This document shows positions 32,139 through 44,817 of a stretch of 64,000 nucleotides of DNA, piece by piece (position 1 is the first letter of the stretch; each line of letters starts with the position of its first letter). The stretch lies in assembly GCA_949987565.1 (NCBI GenBank), contig OX465107.1, positions 13,017,028 to 13,081,027 of the forward strand, given 5' to 3'. This DNA is from Luidia sarsii. Taxonomy: Eukaryota > Echinodermata > Asteroidea > Paxillosida > Luidiidae. The notes beneath the pieces are model-generated. The model worked only from the letters and a program-made list of their open reading frames with translations, was not told the origin of the DNA and made no database searches. Both the position numbers and the translations under genes were made by a program.

Positions 32139-33266
32139 ACGCCTGGTGTAGAGTCTACAGATTGACAATGAAATTATATTGGAGTTTTTGCCAAGAGGCA
32201 GCGAGGAATCATCAACATCTCTGATTAGGGCAACCCGTTCCACTTTGAGTACAAGAAAGAAGTGACCAGTTTACATTCTATGGAACATTCAGAATACGGG
32301 CGGCGTAATTTTTTAATTAACATAAAAGCGCGCTATTGGATGCATTTTGTCTACGCATGGTGGATTGTTCATGATAATCATTCCACTTACCAATCCAAAT
32401 CTTTATTTGAGTACATGTATGGAGTACATGAACATGTACATGTACAGTATACATGTGGGTGTAAGCCTACATAATGTAACTATAGTGTACATGTTTACTA
32501 CACCACAAGCGTGTACTAAAGATGTCGGTGCGCAAAATTATCATGAATAATTCACCAAGTATGGATAAAATGCAACCAATAGCGCGCGTTTATGTTACTA
32601 GTATCCTTTCCCATCCTGAGAAAACAATTATGCACACGGGCGCGGCAGCCATGTTTGGAAGGGCCGGACAGTTCAAAGGGTTAACCTTTTGTGGAATGGG
32701 CTATTTTGCTCCATGAAAATACTGGGGGGACTCGGAAGCCCCCTATTGATCTCAGAAACGAAAGGTCCGATGAACTTGAAATTTTGCTAGCAGATAGATG
32801 TCCATGTGCTGAATCGGATTGCATAGTTAATTTTCATCAAATATGCAAATTTGGTGAATAATTAGCTAAGTAACTATTCATTATGAATATTTATGCATTT
32901 TTGCATATTTTCAGAATTTCAGCGTGAACAATTATAAAAACATGAGGAAACTGTCAAAATTAGAATAAGGTTTTCCATATGATGAATCCTTCAGTTCTGA
33001 TTTGATTTTATGTGTACAGTTAAAACTCAGTTTCCCGGCCCGTTACAGCAAAAAAAACAGCACTTGTTATGTCCTTATGTGTTTCATTAATTTTATTGCT
33101 CATGTTTTTTTTTTATTGTTTTTAATTCTTTTATTTTTGATTGTTTCCATACTTCAATTAGTTTCTATCAAAATTATTCAGAAGCATGAAATCAGTGCAA
33201 TATCAATACCTGAGCAAGATTCCTAAAGAAATGGTAAAGCCACTGCCTGACAGTTTTAAATTGTCT

Positions 33267-33548
33267 CAAAATTTAGTGGGCCTGACGTTTCGATCCTAGC
33301 AGGAGCTTTCACAAAGGCTTTTTAAGAACGCAGTGGCGATCGTCCGTGTGGTTCCCTGACTTCACAGTATTTGTCAGGATGTTTAGCTCTTGGAACCAGA
33401 CTATCAGCTAATAAACTGGTTCAACCAGCCTGCAATGCTGACGAAATACAATCAAGTCAGGGAACCACACGGACGACTGCCGTAACAACAGCCACTGCGT
33501 TTGAAGAAAGGTCCTGCTAGGATCGAAACGCCACGCCCACTAAATTGT
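33267..33548. mobile_element. GACGTTTCGATCCTAGCAGG hairpin element interrupted by a nested MITE
   Basis: Left arm 33267-33318 and right arm about 33504-33548 are inverted copies of the family core (the right arm reads CACGCCCACTAAATT). Element 33329-33499 sits between them. Confidence 0.8.
33329..33499 (-). mobile_element. MITE with CGCAGTGG termini, hAT-like (copy B, reversed, nested)
   Basis: Reverse-complement orientation relative to the copy at 8131-8313. Its left end lacks about 17 bases (CAGTGGCGATCGTCC against CAGTGGCTGTTGTTATGG...). TTTAAGAA on the left and TTTGAAGA on the right look like an 8-bp target duplication with a later change. It lies inside another element's hairpin. Confidence 0.8.
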
Positions 33549-34754
33549 TAGATTTACATTTTAGTAATTTTAGTCAGTAAGTAGTTTTCAATATTTTTGT
33601 ATATCACTTTAAGTTTTAAATTTTACACAAATGTATGCAATTTTAATGACCTACACTACTAATTGACGTGTAACACCAGATAGGTAAGTCCGATATGGAC
33701 AAAATAGGTATCAAAATGTGCGCAAGACAACAGGGGAAAACGTCCCGAAGCGGGAATCCAAACGTTTTAGCGCTCTCGATGTAGTAATAAGAGATATGGA
33801 TGGGGGTTAGATAGGGTTGATAAACAGTGAGCCTATAACACGAGTGAATTTGTACCGGTAGTGCTAGGGGCAAGCGGGGCGCTAATTAACGCTGCAGTGC
33901 TCCATCCTTTGTTTGACATAAAATGCATGTGAATTCTGCTCTAAAATGATAGTCCTAGGCCCTAATGATGATCCGGCAAAGCCTACCAGCGTTTTTAACA
34001 AACAAATATTATTCCTCAGCGGAAAAAGTCACCATAACCTTCTTTGTCTGTCGAAAGACCACAATTGTATTGAAGAAACGAAAAAAGAAGATTGGGCTTT
34101 TGTCTGTGGAAAGGCAATTGCAGTCTTTCTATTTGTAAGGGGTTTGTTTTCTCTTGTTACCGGTACTAAAGCCGGTGATTAATTAGTGCGCAGTGCCACG
34201 ATGTGCATCACTTCTCGAGTGCGTGCGGAATCAAAAAAAAAACCACACCTCTAAATAGCGCCCTCATTCGGGGGAAACATGGGCGAAATGCGCGTTGCGC
34301 ATTCTATGCTCGCGAGGTGTAGTATTAAATAGCTGGTGCTGTGTTGGCAGTGTAACACTGATACGAAAAACGACTTCTAATGAAGGCGTCGAGGGGAGAG
34401 AGAGAGAGGGGGGGGGGGGAGAGAGAAAGAAAGGGAGTTCCAGTCCAAAACTGTCACTTTGCCAACGTTAGCCAACCACACGAGCATGATAGTTCTCGCC
34501 AGTAATGAAAGCATTAGCTGCCTCGCAATCGACAGCGTGCCTGGATTAATTTTTGTTTTTTGGTGGGTGGGTGGGGGGGAGTACCTTTTATCATAGGGAG
34601 CATCAATCTCCATAAATCGCGGACAAAATGATTGCCGCAGACAGAACGCCGACGTTCCCTACCGAAACCGCGCCCCGTGACACGAGTCCCCGAACCAGTT
34701 TATATTTACTAGCCTCGTTTCCAGTCGCTCACCCCTGTGAAGCGTTGGCGATGT

Positions 34755-34930
34755 TGAGAGAGAGAGATAGATAGATAGATAGAGAGAGGGAGAGAGAGAG
34801 TGAGAGAGAGAGAGAGAGAGAAGAGAGAGGGAGAAAGAAAGGGGAGAGAGAGGTGGAAAGAGAGAGGGGAGAGATAGAGAGGGAGAGAGAGGGAGAGAGA
34901 GAGAGAGAGCGAGAGAGAGAGCGAGAAGGA
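34755..34930. repeat. GAGA polypurine tract with GATA sub-run
   Basis: Nearly pure purine on the plus strand; ATAGATAGATAGATAG at 34767-34783. Confidence 0.92.
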
Positions 34931-35084
34931 AATGGTTATAAGCCAAGTTCCCCTCACCTTCCTTGACACAGCTGCTGTCAAGTTACAGACCGAGGAATTT
35001 TCCTCGAAATGGACGGAACGCAATAATAAAATGCATATTTCTAAATTATAACTGACACGCGAAATGACTTATAATTTTGCAGAC

Positions 35085-35262
35085 CCCCCTCCCCTCCTTT
35101 CCCCCTTCCCCCTCTCTCCCTCCCCCTCTCCCCCTCTCTCCCTCTCTCCCTCCCCCATCTCTCCCTCTCTCCCTCTCTCCCTCCTCCTCTCTCCCTCTCT
35201 CCCTCTCTCCATCCCCATCTCTCCCTCTCTTCCTCTCTCCCTCCCCTCTCTCTCTCTCTCTG
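35085..35262. repeat. CTCCCTCT polypyrimidine tract
   Basis: Almost only C and T for about 180 bases, with an imperfect CTCTCCCT unit. Confidence 0.92.
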
Positions 35263-35413
35263 TTTCACGCCTAAGAGCAAATTTTGCAAATTGACCGACC
35301 CACAGACTGTGCGGGCGGAGAGATCAGGTTTCGAGCCGCGCCTGCATCCCCCCATCCTTTCCCATCCTTTCCCCGCCCCCTCCGACACGCGCACAGCCAA
35401 GTCCTGTACAGTC

Positions 35414-35774
35414 CTCAAAGGCCCAATACAACATTGTGAAGATCGAAAAACATCGATGTCCACAGATTTCCTTCTAATTTTACACTGTTTGTAGATGGTC
35501 ATGATAGAATCATGATGTTGAAATCTCATGGGATGCTGTATTTCTCGAGAAATCTTCAGTCAAACATCGACAAAAAGTTTATTACTCGCGAGTAATAAAC
35601 TATTTCTTACACTATACAGAACGGTGCGTAAACCGTGACGGTTTTTTGCATTTCTCAGATTACCATTATTTTGAGCTAAAATATTCGCAGTATTTTTTCT
35701 TGGAATGTTGAATGGTTTAACACACAAACTGTGGCAATCTTTTGACCTTTACCAATGTTATATAGAGGCGTTAA
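35414..35774 (+). mobile_element. TTAA-type MITE, subfamily A (copy 1)
   Basis: Ends CAAAGGCCCAATACAACATTG and ACCAATGTTATATAGAGGCG are imperfect inverted repeats. Internal words shared with 46829-47195 and 60329-60711 include AGATTTCCTTCTAATTT, GTTTGTAGATGGTCATG and TATTTCTTACACTA. A perfect 26-base palindrome centred on ACTCGCGAGT lies at 35576-35601. Confidence 0.8.
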
Positions 35775-36031
35775 CGAGTCTGTCGGAGGAGATCGTTACT
35801 TACCTCTTGGCGGAAGGCAGTCTGGATGTTGGGGGAGAGAGGGGACGCGCTAATTGGCTCCTTACGACGAAACAAAAAGCAAGGAATCATGGAAAATGAT
35901 TCTATGACGTTTGAATGACAACTTTCAGTCAGTTTGTGTGTATTCAAGGGGTGTCGTGAATGCAAGAGGCGGCCCGTGCGATGGAGATATCGCAAAATGT
36001 CTCGGAGATCTTATCATTTTCTCCCCCAAAG

Positions 36032-36106
36032 TTAGAAAGGGCCTGACGTTTCGATCCTAGCAGGACCTTTCTCCGGCATGCTAGGATCGAAAAGTCAGGC
36101 CCCCTA
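36032..36106. mobile_element. Hairpin copy of the GACGTTTCGATCCTAGCAGG element
   Basis: Inverted arms around a short loop (TTTCTCCGGCATG). The left arm keeps GGCCTGACGTTTCGATCC; the right reads GGATCGAAAAGTCAGGCC with one change. The flank downstream again shows TCAGTGAGCAGTTTTCAAT, as in other copies. Confidence 0.78.
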
Positions 36107-36999
36107 ACTCTTGAGATTTATGTATTGCAGTTCGTCAGTGAGCAGTTTTCAATAAAAAAAATGTGGGGTGTATTTACTTCATGATTTTTTTTTTTTTGGG
36201 GGGGTTGGTAAACGTGGATGAGGCTCGGTTGATTCCTTCAAATGAGCGGGGCCACGAAGCTCAGAATGCACTAGGTCTTCCGGCGCCTTCGGAGTCCGCC
36301 GAAAGTCCTTGAAGTAACAAGGAGGGGGGAGGGGGAGGGGGACATTGTGGCGGCCGCACGTCACTCTGGCCAAGTTTCAATGCATGTTTGCGCGGGAGGT
36401 ACGCGCTACGGAAGGTCGCCTCCGTATAATACAAGATCGGCCCCGAAATCTCCCACGCCTAAGAGCTCACGACGAAGAAACAAACCCCCCAAAAGCGTGA
36501 AACCGTCAACAACTATGAGCGTTCCTGTGAGAGGCCGACGACTATTGTCATCCCCCACACACCTCTTTGGTTTGATGCAATTGCGTTTGTAACGGTAGCG
36601 CTCGAGCCATGTCATCCTCACCGTCCACTCCGTGTTCTCATCAGAGATTATAACAATTATAATTAGGAAGGAAACGACCGAATCTGGTGGGGCATTATTT
36701 CCATTTTCCATTTCATTTGAAAATTTGACCTTCGGAATAAATCTGATCAACTTGGATTGTTGAGCATTGTCGTATCGGGTTGGTTAGATTAGGCATTTCA
36801 GAGAGAAGTTTTCTTCCCTTTTTTTGTGTGCGGGTATAGGGTAACTTTATACCTGCCATGCACTTAGCGCTAATTGCAATTTTATACAATCGCCTGGGTT
36901 TTTTGTTTGTTTGTTTACGTGCTTGGTTAACGAACCTCCCCCATCTCTCCTCTCCTCTTCCTCGTGCAGGCATGGTGAGAAATTAAAAGAAAGAAAAAA

Positions 37000-39287
37000 A
37001 AACCAATTTCGTTAAGGAAATGTTATTGGTGCCGGCTTGTGAATGAAATTAAGCAAGTATTAGAGGAGTTTGAAAAGGGTGCGGTCAGAGGAGATGGCGA
37101 GGCAGAGATGGTGGCGATGATGATAATAGTTAGGGCTGACGACAGGGGGAGGGTATAGAGGGGTGGGCGATGGGTTCGCTCCTCACGCGTGACGGGAACC
37201 ATGAGCGCCCGGCTTCGGTCGGGGTTTCACCCCTCTCACGCCCGGCTCCATTCAGCCGGGCGCGCGGGACACTCCGTCGGCCCTAATTGGTGTCATGTCG
37301 AGACGACTGGTGGCGTAATGGGGCTACAAATGACAAATTATTTTTTGAGGCGGAGGGTGGGGGATGGGGGGAGAGCCGCCATTATAATAGCCAGTGACCA
37401 ACGCATCCTTGGAGTGGGGAGAAATGTGAGGTTTCTCTGCTATAGTCACCTTTCTGTCTGTCGGTGTTCTGATATAGATAACGCCATACCAAGGTCAACC
37501 GAGGTCCTTTGGGTTTCTTTTCTTCGTCTTTTCTTTTGTGGAGAAGGGGGGGGGGTTGAGGACGCTGTCGTTATTTGCTTGTATAGTTTGGTATCTTGAT
37601 GCTTGATCGCGTATAATTGCCCCACAGTCAACGTGCAGGCCTATATCAAGACCTCCGAATCGAAGTAACTTCTTGTATAATGGGAGGTTGTGATTCGTCT
37701 TGGTCGCTTTTCCTCTTCCTTCGTCGAAGTCGACCGCCTGCCGGTGATTCGTCTTGATCTTCCGGCGTTCGGTCCATTCCGTTTTATAGTATCAGAATTG
37801 CCTGGGCTGAAGGCATGGCAACGAGTCCATGGCTGAGTGTGGTTTATAGAGGGGCTGCACTGGACGAATGCTACGGGCGTCGTTGTCTTGTGACTGCAAT
37901 TTATTCAGTTGAGGGGGACGGAACGGCTGTCTGTCATTTGATTTTGTGCGTATCTATTGAGATGTCTTGTTGGTATGCTGGGTTTTTTTTCTCACGATTT
38001 GGATATGCCTTCTTTGGTCATAATAAGTTTTGTTTTCTTATACCAAGCCCAAACCCACCTGCTACGGTCAAACTTGACAAACCTAGCTGACAAACAGGTG
38101 GGAAATCAAATAATCGGATGAACGCACATACACATTCGCGAGAAAGTGGGTGGGAGTAGTAAAGCTCTTAACTGGACCGGGAACGAGCCCTCCGCGGTTT
38201 CCATGAGCAGTATAGGTTCCTAGTGGTTTGGAGTGCAGAGTTGCCATCTCCTGTAGGCAGACTGCCCATGCACCAAGGCTGACGAGTTCCAACTCCTCAG
38301 GTTTGTGGTCAGATTTGTCCCTCTCCTATCATGCCTAAAGGCCTAGGCTGACAAGTTCTAGGCCTATACCCGGTTGCTATGTAATGGTGGATTGTGCGTG
38401 CTTTATTTTGTCTTGCTTTATTCGAATGATGGTGTTTTGTTCGTGCCTTGGTGGCAGTGTCTTTTGTTTCGCCAGTTTTCCCATCTCCTTCTGTTTTCTC
38501 ACTATTTTTTTTCGAACAAAATGCCACGAAACTGCTGGAATACCCGACGTTTTGGTCCCGGTAGTATCCTCAGTTCTCGAGGGCAAAGATGTCTGAGAAT
38601 TCCTGCTGCAGTTGAAACGGCAGGCCCACCAACACGAAGTGTATGCGCCCCCTCGTCTGACTGCTTGTTTGTTGGTTGAGATAATGTTCGTCTATCTGCG
38701 TGCTCCTTTGTTTGCATCGGGTGGTCCTGTTTGTCTTTTCCTCTTCTTGCTCGTCTGCCTGAGTGTGGTGCAGAAAAGACCACTGCTGCTGGAGTTCAGA
38801 GTCCCGGTTGCCGCCCGAACTCGTCGACGATTATGGGGCGGTCTCGGAGAATCTGAAACCGAGTTGGCATTCCAGCCGCGGCACCGCCCCGGCTCGTCGA
38901 TATACATGTACATGTACATACCGAACCTAGATACCAAATTGCAACATCGCACCGCGCACCCTTTAACGCGCCACTCAGACGCGGGCGAGGCTGTGGCGTT
39001 TTTTTTTATTATAACGTACCGAGATGCAAGCGACGACCGTTGTCCCTACGGGGCAAATCGGGGATAAAGTCTCTCTCCAGATCATTCTAGGTGTCCTTCG
39101 CTCTCTCCAAACCTTTCTTTCTTCATGGGTCGGGTTAGGGGTAGGGAGGGTGGCTGTCTCTCTTTTGTCCGGTTAGACTAATAAGACAAATCCGTTTCCT
39201 GCCTTAAGTATTGTCACAACCCCTAAGACTCCCCCTTTTTCTTTTACCGTTAAAATGCTCGCCCTCCTCCTTCCTCACTCACTCACC
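37000..39287. other. Unique DNA, no gene recognised
   Basis: Several ORFs of 60-150 codons on both strands, none with a recognisable motif. An isolated TACATG cluster at 38903-38919. A tRNA-like B-box GAGTTCCAACTCC at 38284 lacks a convincing partner A-box. Confidence 0.4.
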
Positions 39288-39725
39288 TACGAAGGAGGAA
39301 GGGAGGAGGGGGAGGAGGGGGAGGAGGAGGAGGAGAAGGAGGGGAGGAGGAGGAGTAGTATGAGGAGGAGGAGGAGGAGGGAGGATGAGGAGGAGGGAGT
39401 GGGAGAAGGAGGAGAATGTGGAGGGGATGAGGAGGAGAATGTGGAGGGGATGGGGATGAGGAGGAGGAGGAGGGAGGAGGAGGAGGAGGAGGGAAGATAA
39501 GGAGGAGGAGGAAGAGGAGGGAGTGGGAGGAGGAGGAGGAGGAGGGAGTGGGAGGAGGAGGGAGTGGGAAGAGGAGGAGGAGGAGGAGGAGGAGTAGGAG
39601 AATGTGGAGGGGATGAGGAGGAGAATGTGGAGGGGGTGAGGGTGAGGAGGAGCAGGAGGAGGAGGGAGGAGGAGGAGGATGAGGGAGGATGAGGAGGAGG
39701 AGGAGGAGGAGGAGAGGGCCAGGGA
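39288..39725. repeat. GGAGGA polypurine array
   Basis: About 430 bases of GGA/GAG triplets with a repeated longer word, GAATGTGGAGGGGATGAGGA (near 39414, 39431, 39600, 39621), showing higher-order duplication. Confidence 0.93.
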
Positions 39726-40135
39726 GAAAAAAATCCCACCTAAAAACAACAACAACTGTGCGTAACGGGACACCGACCCGCGTCCGTACCGAAGTCGACA
39801 CCGTGGCCGCTGGGCGGCTATAGGGGAGAGCCCACCACCCCACTCCCCCTGTCTGCCTAGCTCGCCTCGTTATAATTTCCCCTATTTTATTTTGGGCATG
39901 ACGGGGGAGGATTAGCACTTAATACGGCGGGGAGAGTGTGTGAGTGGGTGTGTGGGTGTGTTTACGTGTGTATCTGTGTTTAGGTGGGTTGGGATGGAGA
40001 GGGGGGGGGGGTTGCGTGAGGGAGGGAGGGAGGGAGGAAGTTACGGGCCCGCCGAAAATTGCATTTTGATTTTGAAGGGTGCGGGATAGATGACGATAAA
40101 GTCGCCTCTGGTGACAAGGCTGACTGGTGCTGGGG

Positions 40136-40215
40136 AGGGGGAGGAGGAGGAGGAGGAGGAGGAGGAGGAGGTGAAGAAGAAGAGGAGGAGGAGGATGTGC
40201 CGAAGAAGAAGACGA
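40136..40215. repeat. GAG/GAA trinucleotide repeat
   Basis: GGAGGAGGA then GAAGAAGA runs; the neighbouring ORFs are Gly/Glu-rich shadows. Confidence 0.88.
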
Positions 40216-41548
40216 AAATGATTGCAGCACACACGCCTCCCCCTCCCCCCTCCCCTCCCCTCCGCGCGTGCGCATTAAGACAACCACCCAAACATCAAGC
40301 ATCAGGTGCATTGCGAGACGCGCGAGAAATCGAGATGAATTTTCTTTTTGGCTATCTCCGCAATTCATTGGGCTCCGCCGAGCACCAGACGCGGTGATCT
40401 TTGAGGTGTACGGTGTACGCTAGCATGCCATCCGGTGTCAGCCCAACGTTTGGGACAGCGTGAGCTTTGCCCGTCGTCGGGAGACTGCATGCTAGATTCA
40501 AACTGATTCCGTCGAAGCAGTGATCGTTGGCAACACGAGATATACGCAACCGGCCCATAGTCAATTCAATTCAATTCAACTCAACATCTGTTTTTCTCCA
40601 TATTGCCATAAAGGGGGAGAACAAAACACATAGGCGGTACTTTCAGCTATGAAGGAAATAATTAATGAAAGTAGATGATTAATGAAAGTAAATAGCCATT
40701 AAAAACTTTCGCTAAAGCGAAGAACTTAAAATAGAGGCAATCACTCGGAGGCATATTCACCAAACAGCTCCCTTCACCAAACAAAATGTTTATCGGGTCT
40801 TGGCGGTCAATAATTGTCAGCCGTTGCTTGTCAGGTAACGAGAACACATTTTCAGGTGATCGTCCAGGAGCTCAGATATTTTTTAAAAAGCTTTGAGTTT
40901 TGAGAGGCTTCGAAGTGCAAAGCTATTGGCCCGCTTTGCCACTGAATTGCTGGCCTGCCGGGCCACTGTTTCCGGTGGCCTGTTACCATTTCTATTGGCC
41001 AGAGACTCCCGGGGGCCACTGTTGAAATCCGCCGAATGAACGGTTCCGAGTCATGAGACGGGGCTTAATAGGCCAGTCGCGTCGGCAGCAGTATTTGCAG
41101 TATCAGGACACTTTGCGTGCATACACATGCACTGTCAGAACGTTTGCTCCCCTAAGAACGCATCGAGTGTTCGGCCAAATGGTTTGACATGCAGACATTT
41201 CCTCTAGTTTCATCAGGGAGAATGTTGGGAGAATTTGATTCAATTTAGTTGGGCAAAATCCCGACACGGTTAAACTTTTCCTGAGCAATATTGATACAAG
41301 TGGATGGGTTGACAGACGTTTTGTCAAAACATTGGTTAGACGTTGCCCAAGCAGTGGGATACTTCCCCCCTTTACCAAGCCCGTGAATGTTTCCCATACA
41401 GGGATATTTGTTACTAATACGGCGACGAGTTTGTAACAAACCGAGGTTCGTGGTTCGGAACCAGCGTAACCTCTCTGGTCCCCCTCGCCGAAATGGCGTC
41501 TTGAAATGCAACGGAAACCTTCATTCAATTACACGATGTAAAGAATGG

Positions 41549-41602
41549 GGAGGGCCTGACGTTTCGATCCTAGCACTGCTAGGATCGCAACGTCAGCCCT
41601 CC
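41549..41602. mobile_element. Short hairpin copy of the GACGTTTCGATCCTAGCA element
   Basis: GGAGGGCCTGACGTTTCGAT through TAGCA is followed directly by the near-exact reverse complement. The loop is essentially absent, so this is a compact version of the family. Confidence 0.78.
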
Positions 41603-42280
41603 TAATTGATATTCTCTTTGCATGGATCATTTTAGCCAGTATAGCAGTTTGCAACGTGTTCGCATAGGGCCTATTAGCTACTGTAAAGTACACAGCGTTA
41701 ACGTCTCGAAGTATCACTTTCAAAACCGCTGGAAAAATCCCCAAAGAACTTCCAATTACAAAACAAATCACCAAATATTAGGAAAACATTCAGAAAGCTT
41801 AGTCATCCACCCCTCAAAAAATACGAATATACCGATTGAACGAGCATGTTTAGCCTATAAATAGAGGTCGTCGGAATAAGGCGCCGGCTTTTTTTAGGGG
41901 GTGGGGTGGAAACCACTCCCGTTCCCTCGGGAAGAAGACGGAGGGGGAGGGGGAGGGGTGAGGGGAGGAGAATCACGATCAAGTGGCTTCACTTCGATAT
42001 AGGCGTGGAATGTCCGCAATCTTACAGGGCGACACGCCGGTCTCAATGATTTGGCGCAATGTCGGCGGCTTCCAGATAAGAGAAAGAGTGAGGCAAGCAC
42101 TATACCCATCTCAAACATTCTTCTGGGCTACACGGACTGAACGAGGGAGGCCGCGTGGATATCCCAACGGCCGATCTCGTCCGATGGAGTGTCGCGGGGC
42201 TGCAAGTTTTAACGGGACGTGGTGTTTTTGTTTTCATTCGGTTTTGTTAGTCTTTTTCTTTTTAGTATTTAGTCCCGCTC

Positions 42281-42645
42281 TTAAAGCCCCTACACAGTAT
42301 TGGTCGAGGTCAAAGAATAGCATCGATACGTTGTCTGTTCCAACATATGCATGAAATAGGACACCTGTGAAAATTTCGCCAACCGAGTCTCGAGAAAATC
42401 GTGAAAACCGCTTCATTTTTTTTTTCGCGAAAAAGCAGCATTCAACGCCGTACTGTTCCGAAAAAAATAGTTTAGATCTCGGTGAGACGTAAACGATTTC
42501 TTTTACTCATTTTCTTTCTCAAAAACCACAACATTTTAGGCAGAAATATTTCAGTGAGAGGTTTCTAATATAACCATCTTCAAACTTTCATGTAAATCTG
42601 TGAACATTTCTGTTTTTCGATCTTACCAATGTTGTGCAGGGTCGC
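42281..42645 (+). mobile_element. TTAA-type MITE, subfamily B (copy 1)
   Basis: Starts TTAAAGCCCCTACACAGTAT and ends TCTTACCAATGTTGTGCAGG. The interior differs from subfamily A: GGTCGAGGTCAAAGAATAGC, ACCGAGTCTCGAGAAAATCG, AGATCTCGGTGAGACGTAAA. Confidence 0.8.
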
Positions 42646-43879
42646 ATTGCGATCCTTTGTTTAAAACGGCAATGACGAGCGGAAACAGTAAGAGAGCACG
42701 CGGCAAGGTATAGCACATTATGATAGACGATGCACGCGCTGAGAAACGGCAAGTTAGTCTATACGGTACACTCACCCATTCGGGTTGCCGAAACGAAAAT
42801 AAGTAATGGTGTATCGCAGTGTCCGATGTGGAAATGTTTTCAGATCATCATAACCAATGTGTTTTCTTCTTCTTTGACCAGCGATGTACGTCCATCAGAT
42901 TCACCGAGGTCTTTGACAAAATTCTCTCGGCTGTAACCAAGGGCGTAGATCTGGCTCGCGAATCCTTGTCTGGTCTGCTCCGATTTGTCCTCTGGTCCCA
43001 AAAGTCATATCGGGCCTATGCTGCATGCACGGCGTCCCTTAGGGAAATTCTCACACAAGCACACTGCCCGTTAAAATACCATACGGATATCGATGAGGTT
43101 TAGGGGGTGGAGAATGCATGCAGGGACCCTCAGCAGATTGCAGAAGAACATTGTGGCTTCTCCTAATCCGTCACACCTTTGAACACCTATAGTCCATTGA
43201 CAGGGCTATTGAACTGCACGCAGATTTCCCACTCTATATGTATGTAGGGCCTATACATAAACCCGCGCTGCCTTAGTCGCGGCCTTGTTTTGGTTTTTTT
43301 TCCCCCCACGACGCCATTTTGAAATTCTTCTGGGTATTTCCCCCCAACTGTCTCGGCGAGATAGCCACACCCGCCCGGTTGCTTTCAATGGGGCGAGACC
43401 CCGTCTTTCGACTTTCAATGGGCGGCGAGAATCCTGCCAGAGTTGGGGAAAGGAGAGTTAAGCCCTAAGATCGACCAAAAAACCCCCCAACCAGTTCAAA
43501 GGAGAAACTGGCAACACATACTGAAGGCATCCGAAACACGTGGTGCGCTGCGCAGTGAATGGTGTGTTTTCACCCTTTGATGTTATGGTGGGGGTTGGGG
43601 TATAACGACATTCATGTAGCGAGTGTTCTGTATGTATGTATGTATGTATACGTGGACTTTTAGGATGATCTCCAACGGCGCAGTTTTCACGGGACCTCGC
43701 AGCGGTGTCCCCACGGCCTAGCCCGGTCTCTCCAGTCACGGTGCCTTATTTCCGACACCTTCTTGCTCCCTCCTCTCTATACAGACACCCTGCCCCGAGG
43801 CAATGACGATAACTACGGAGCCGATTTGACCAGAGGAAAGTGTAGAGAGAGAGAGAGAGGAGCTCGAGTCATCTGCCTG

Positions 43880-44108
43880 TACGGTGGTCCTCGATCCTGT
43901 GCGAATTTGGCCGAGGTCGTTGAAAGAACCCCCTCCGTTTTTGGGGGGGTTGGTGGCGGTTGCCCGACCGAGTCTACAGCTTGCACACCGGGCCGGCTTG
44001 CAGCGGGCCGCGGGGTCGGGTCTGGCCGGCTTGAGCGACCAGGAGACGGCCGCGGTGGCGCGGAGAGCGGGCCCTGTTTGATCGAAGACTCCCACCGAGC
44101 TAATTGGG
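43880..44108 (+). other. GC-rich island ending in a strong splice donor; possible 5' exon
   Basis: A dense CpG stretch (GGGCCGCGGGG, GACGGCCGCGG) runs up to ATTGG followed by GTAAGTTCC, an excellent donor at 44109. One reading frame stays open through it, ending CLIEDSHRANW before the donor, but its composition (Gly/Arg/Pro) is not distinctive. It could be a 5' UTR exon or a chance donor in GC-rich DNA. Confidence 0.3.
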
Positions 44109-44185
44109 TAAGTTCCCTCTTCCAAATCTTCCATTTTTTTTCTCTCGAACAACCGTAAAGAAACAGACCACAAAAGACCAACTGA

Positions 44186-44550
44186 TATTATGTAGAGAAA
44201 CCGACACTGTCTAGCACAACAAAATTGGACTTGCAGTATTTCCCAAAATCTAGTCCGAGTAACTTGGACCCGACAAGTCACCTTTTTATCGAATTTTGAA
44301 TTTTTGAAACAGTCACCCGAATCTCAAAATTTCAAAATTCGATAAAAAAGGGTGACTTGTCGGGTCCAAGTTACTCGGACTACACACAAAAATGTGACGC
44401 GTATTTGTCAACTGGACGACGGTCAGCAGTGCAAGCAGGCAATGTGCACTCCACTATTCCTACATACGCGAGACACCCACTCCACAAAATAATGACTTTT
44501 GGGAAAACTGTCATTTTTTTTTTGCAATTGGTTGTGGTATAGTTTGGGTT
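44186..44550 (+). mobile_element. MITE with TATGTAGA...GACACTGTCT ends (copy carrying an insertion)
   Basis: Aligns by eye with 44818-45053: TGTAGAGAAACCGACACTGT against TGTAGAAAATTGACACTGTC, then GGACGACGGTCA against GGACGACAGTCA, CTATTCCTACATACGC against CTATTCTTACATACGC. The right end is decayed. The 132-bp TAGTCC element interrupts it after CCCAAAATC. Confidence 0.65.
44251..44382. mobile_element. MITE with TAGTCCGAGTAACTTGGACC termini (copy 2)
   Basis: Same tips as the copy at 21730 but a different, strongly self-complementary interior: CCCGACAAGTCACC and an AAAATTCGATAAAA arm recur inverted. It is inserted inside another inverted-repeat element (44186-44550). A duplication at the insertion point was not clear. 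Confidence 0.8.
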
Positions 44551-44817
44551 TAGATTTGCTTCCCAGTCATTTACAGTGAGGGTATTAATGGCTAAAATCT
44601 TGCCAAAAAGGGCATTGTTGCACTCTGAGAACGGTCGGGTAATATTCATTCAATATTTTGACAAACTTTTGGGCAAATTATCGATCGGTAAGATTATTAA
44701 TTCCAACTGTTCATCCGAATCAGCCAAAACTACACGCATTTCTGGTAAAGGTAATATTTGCTTACACAGAAAAAGGGTGGAAAAAACCCCAAACCACAAT
44801 AGACTACCGGTACCTAT

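Noticed and set aside
38284..38296. B-box-like GAGTTCCAACTCC
   Set aside because: The upstream A-box candidate is too distant and no second copy was seen.
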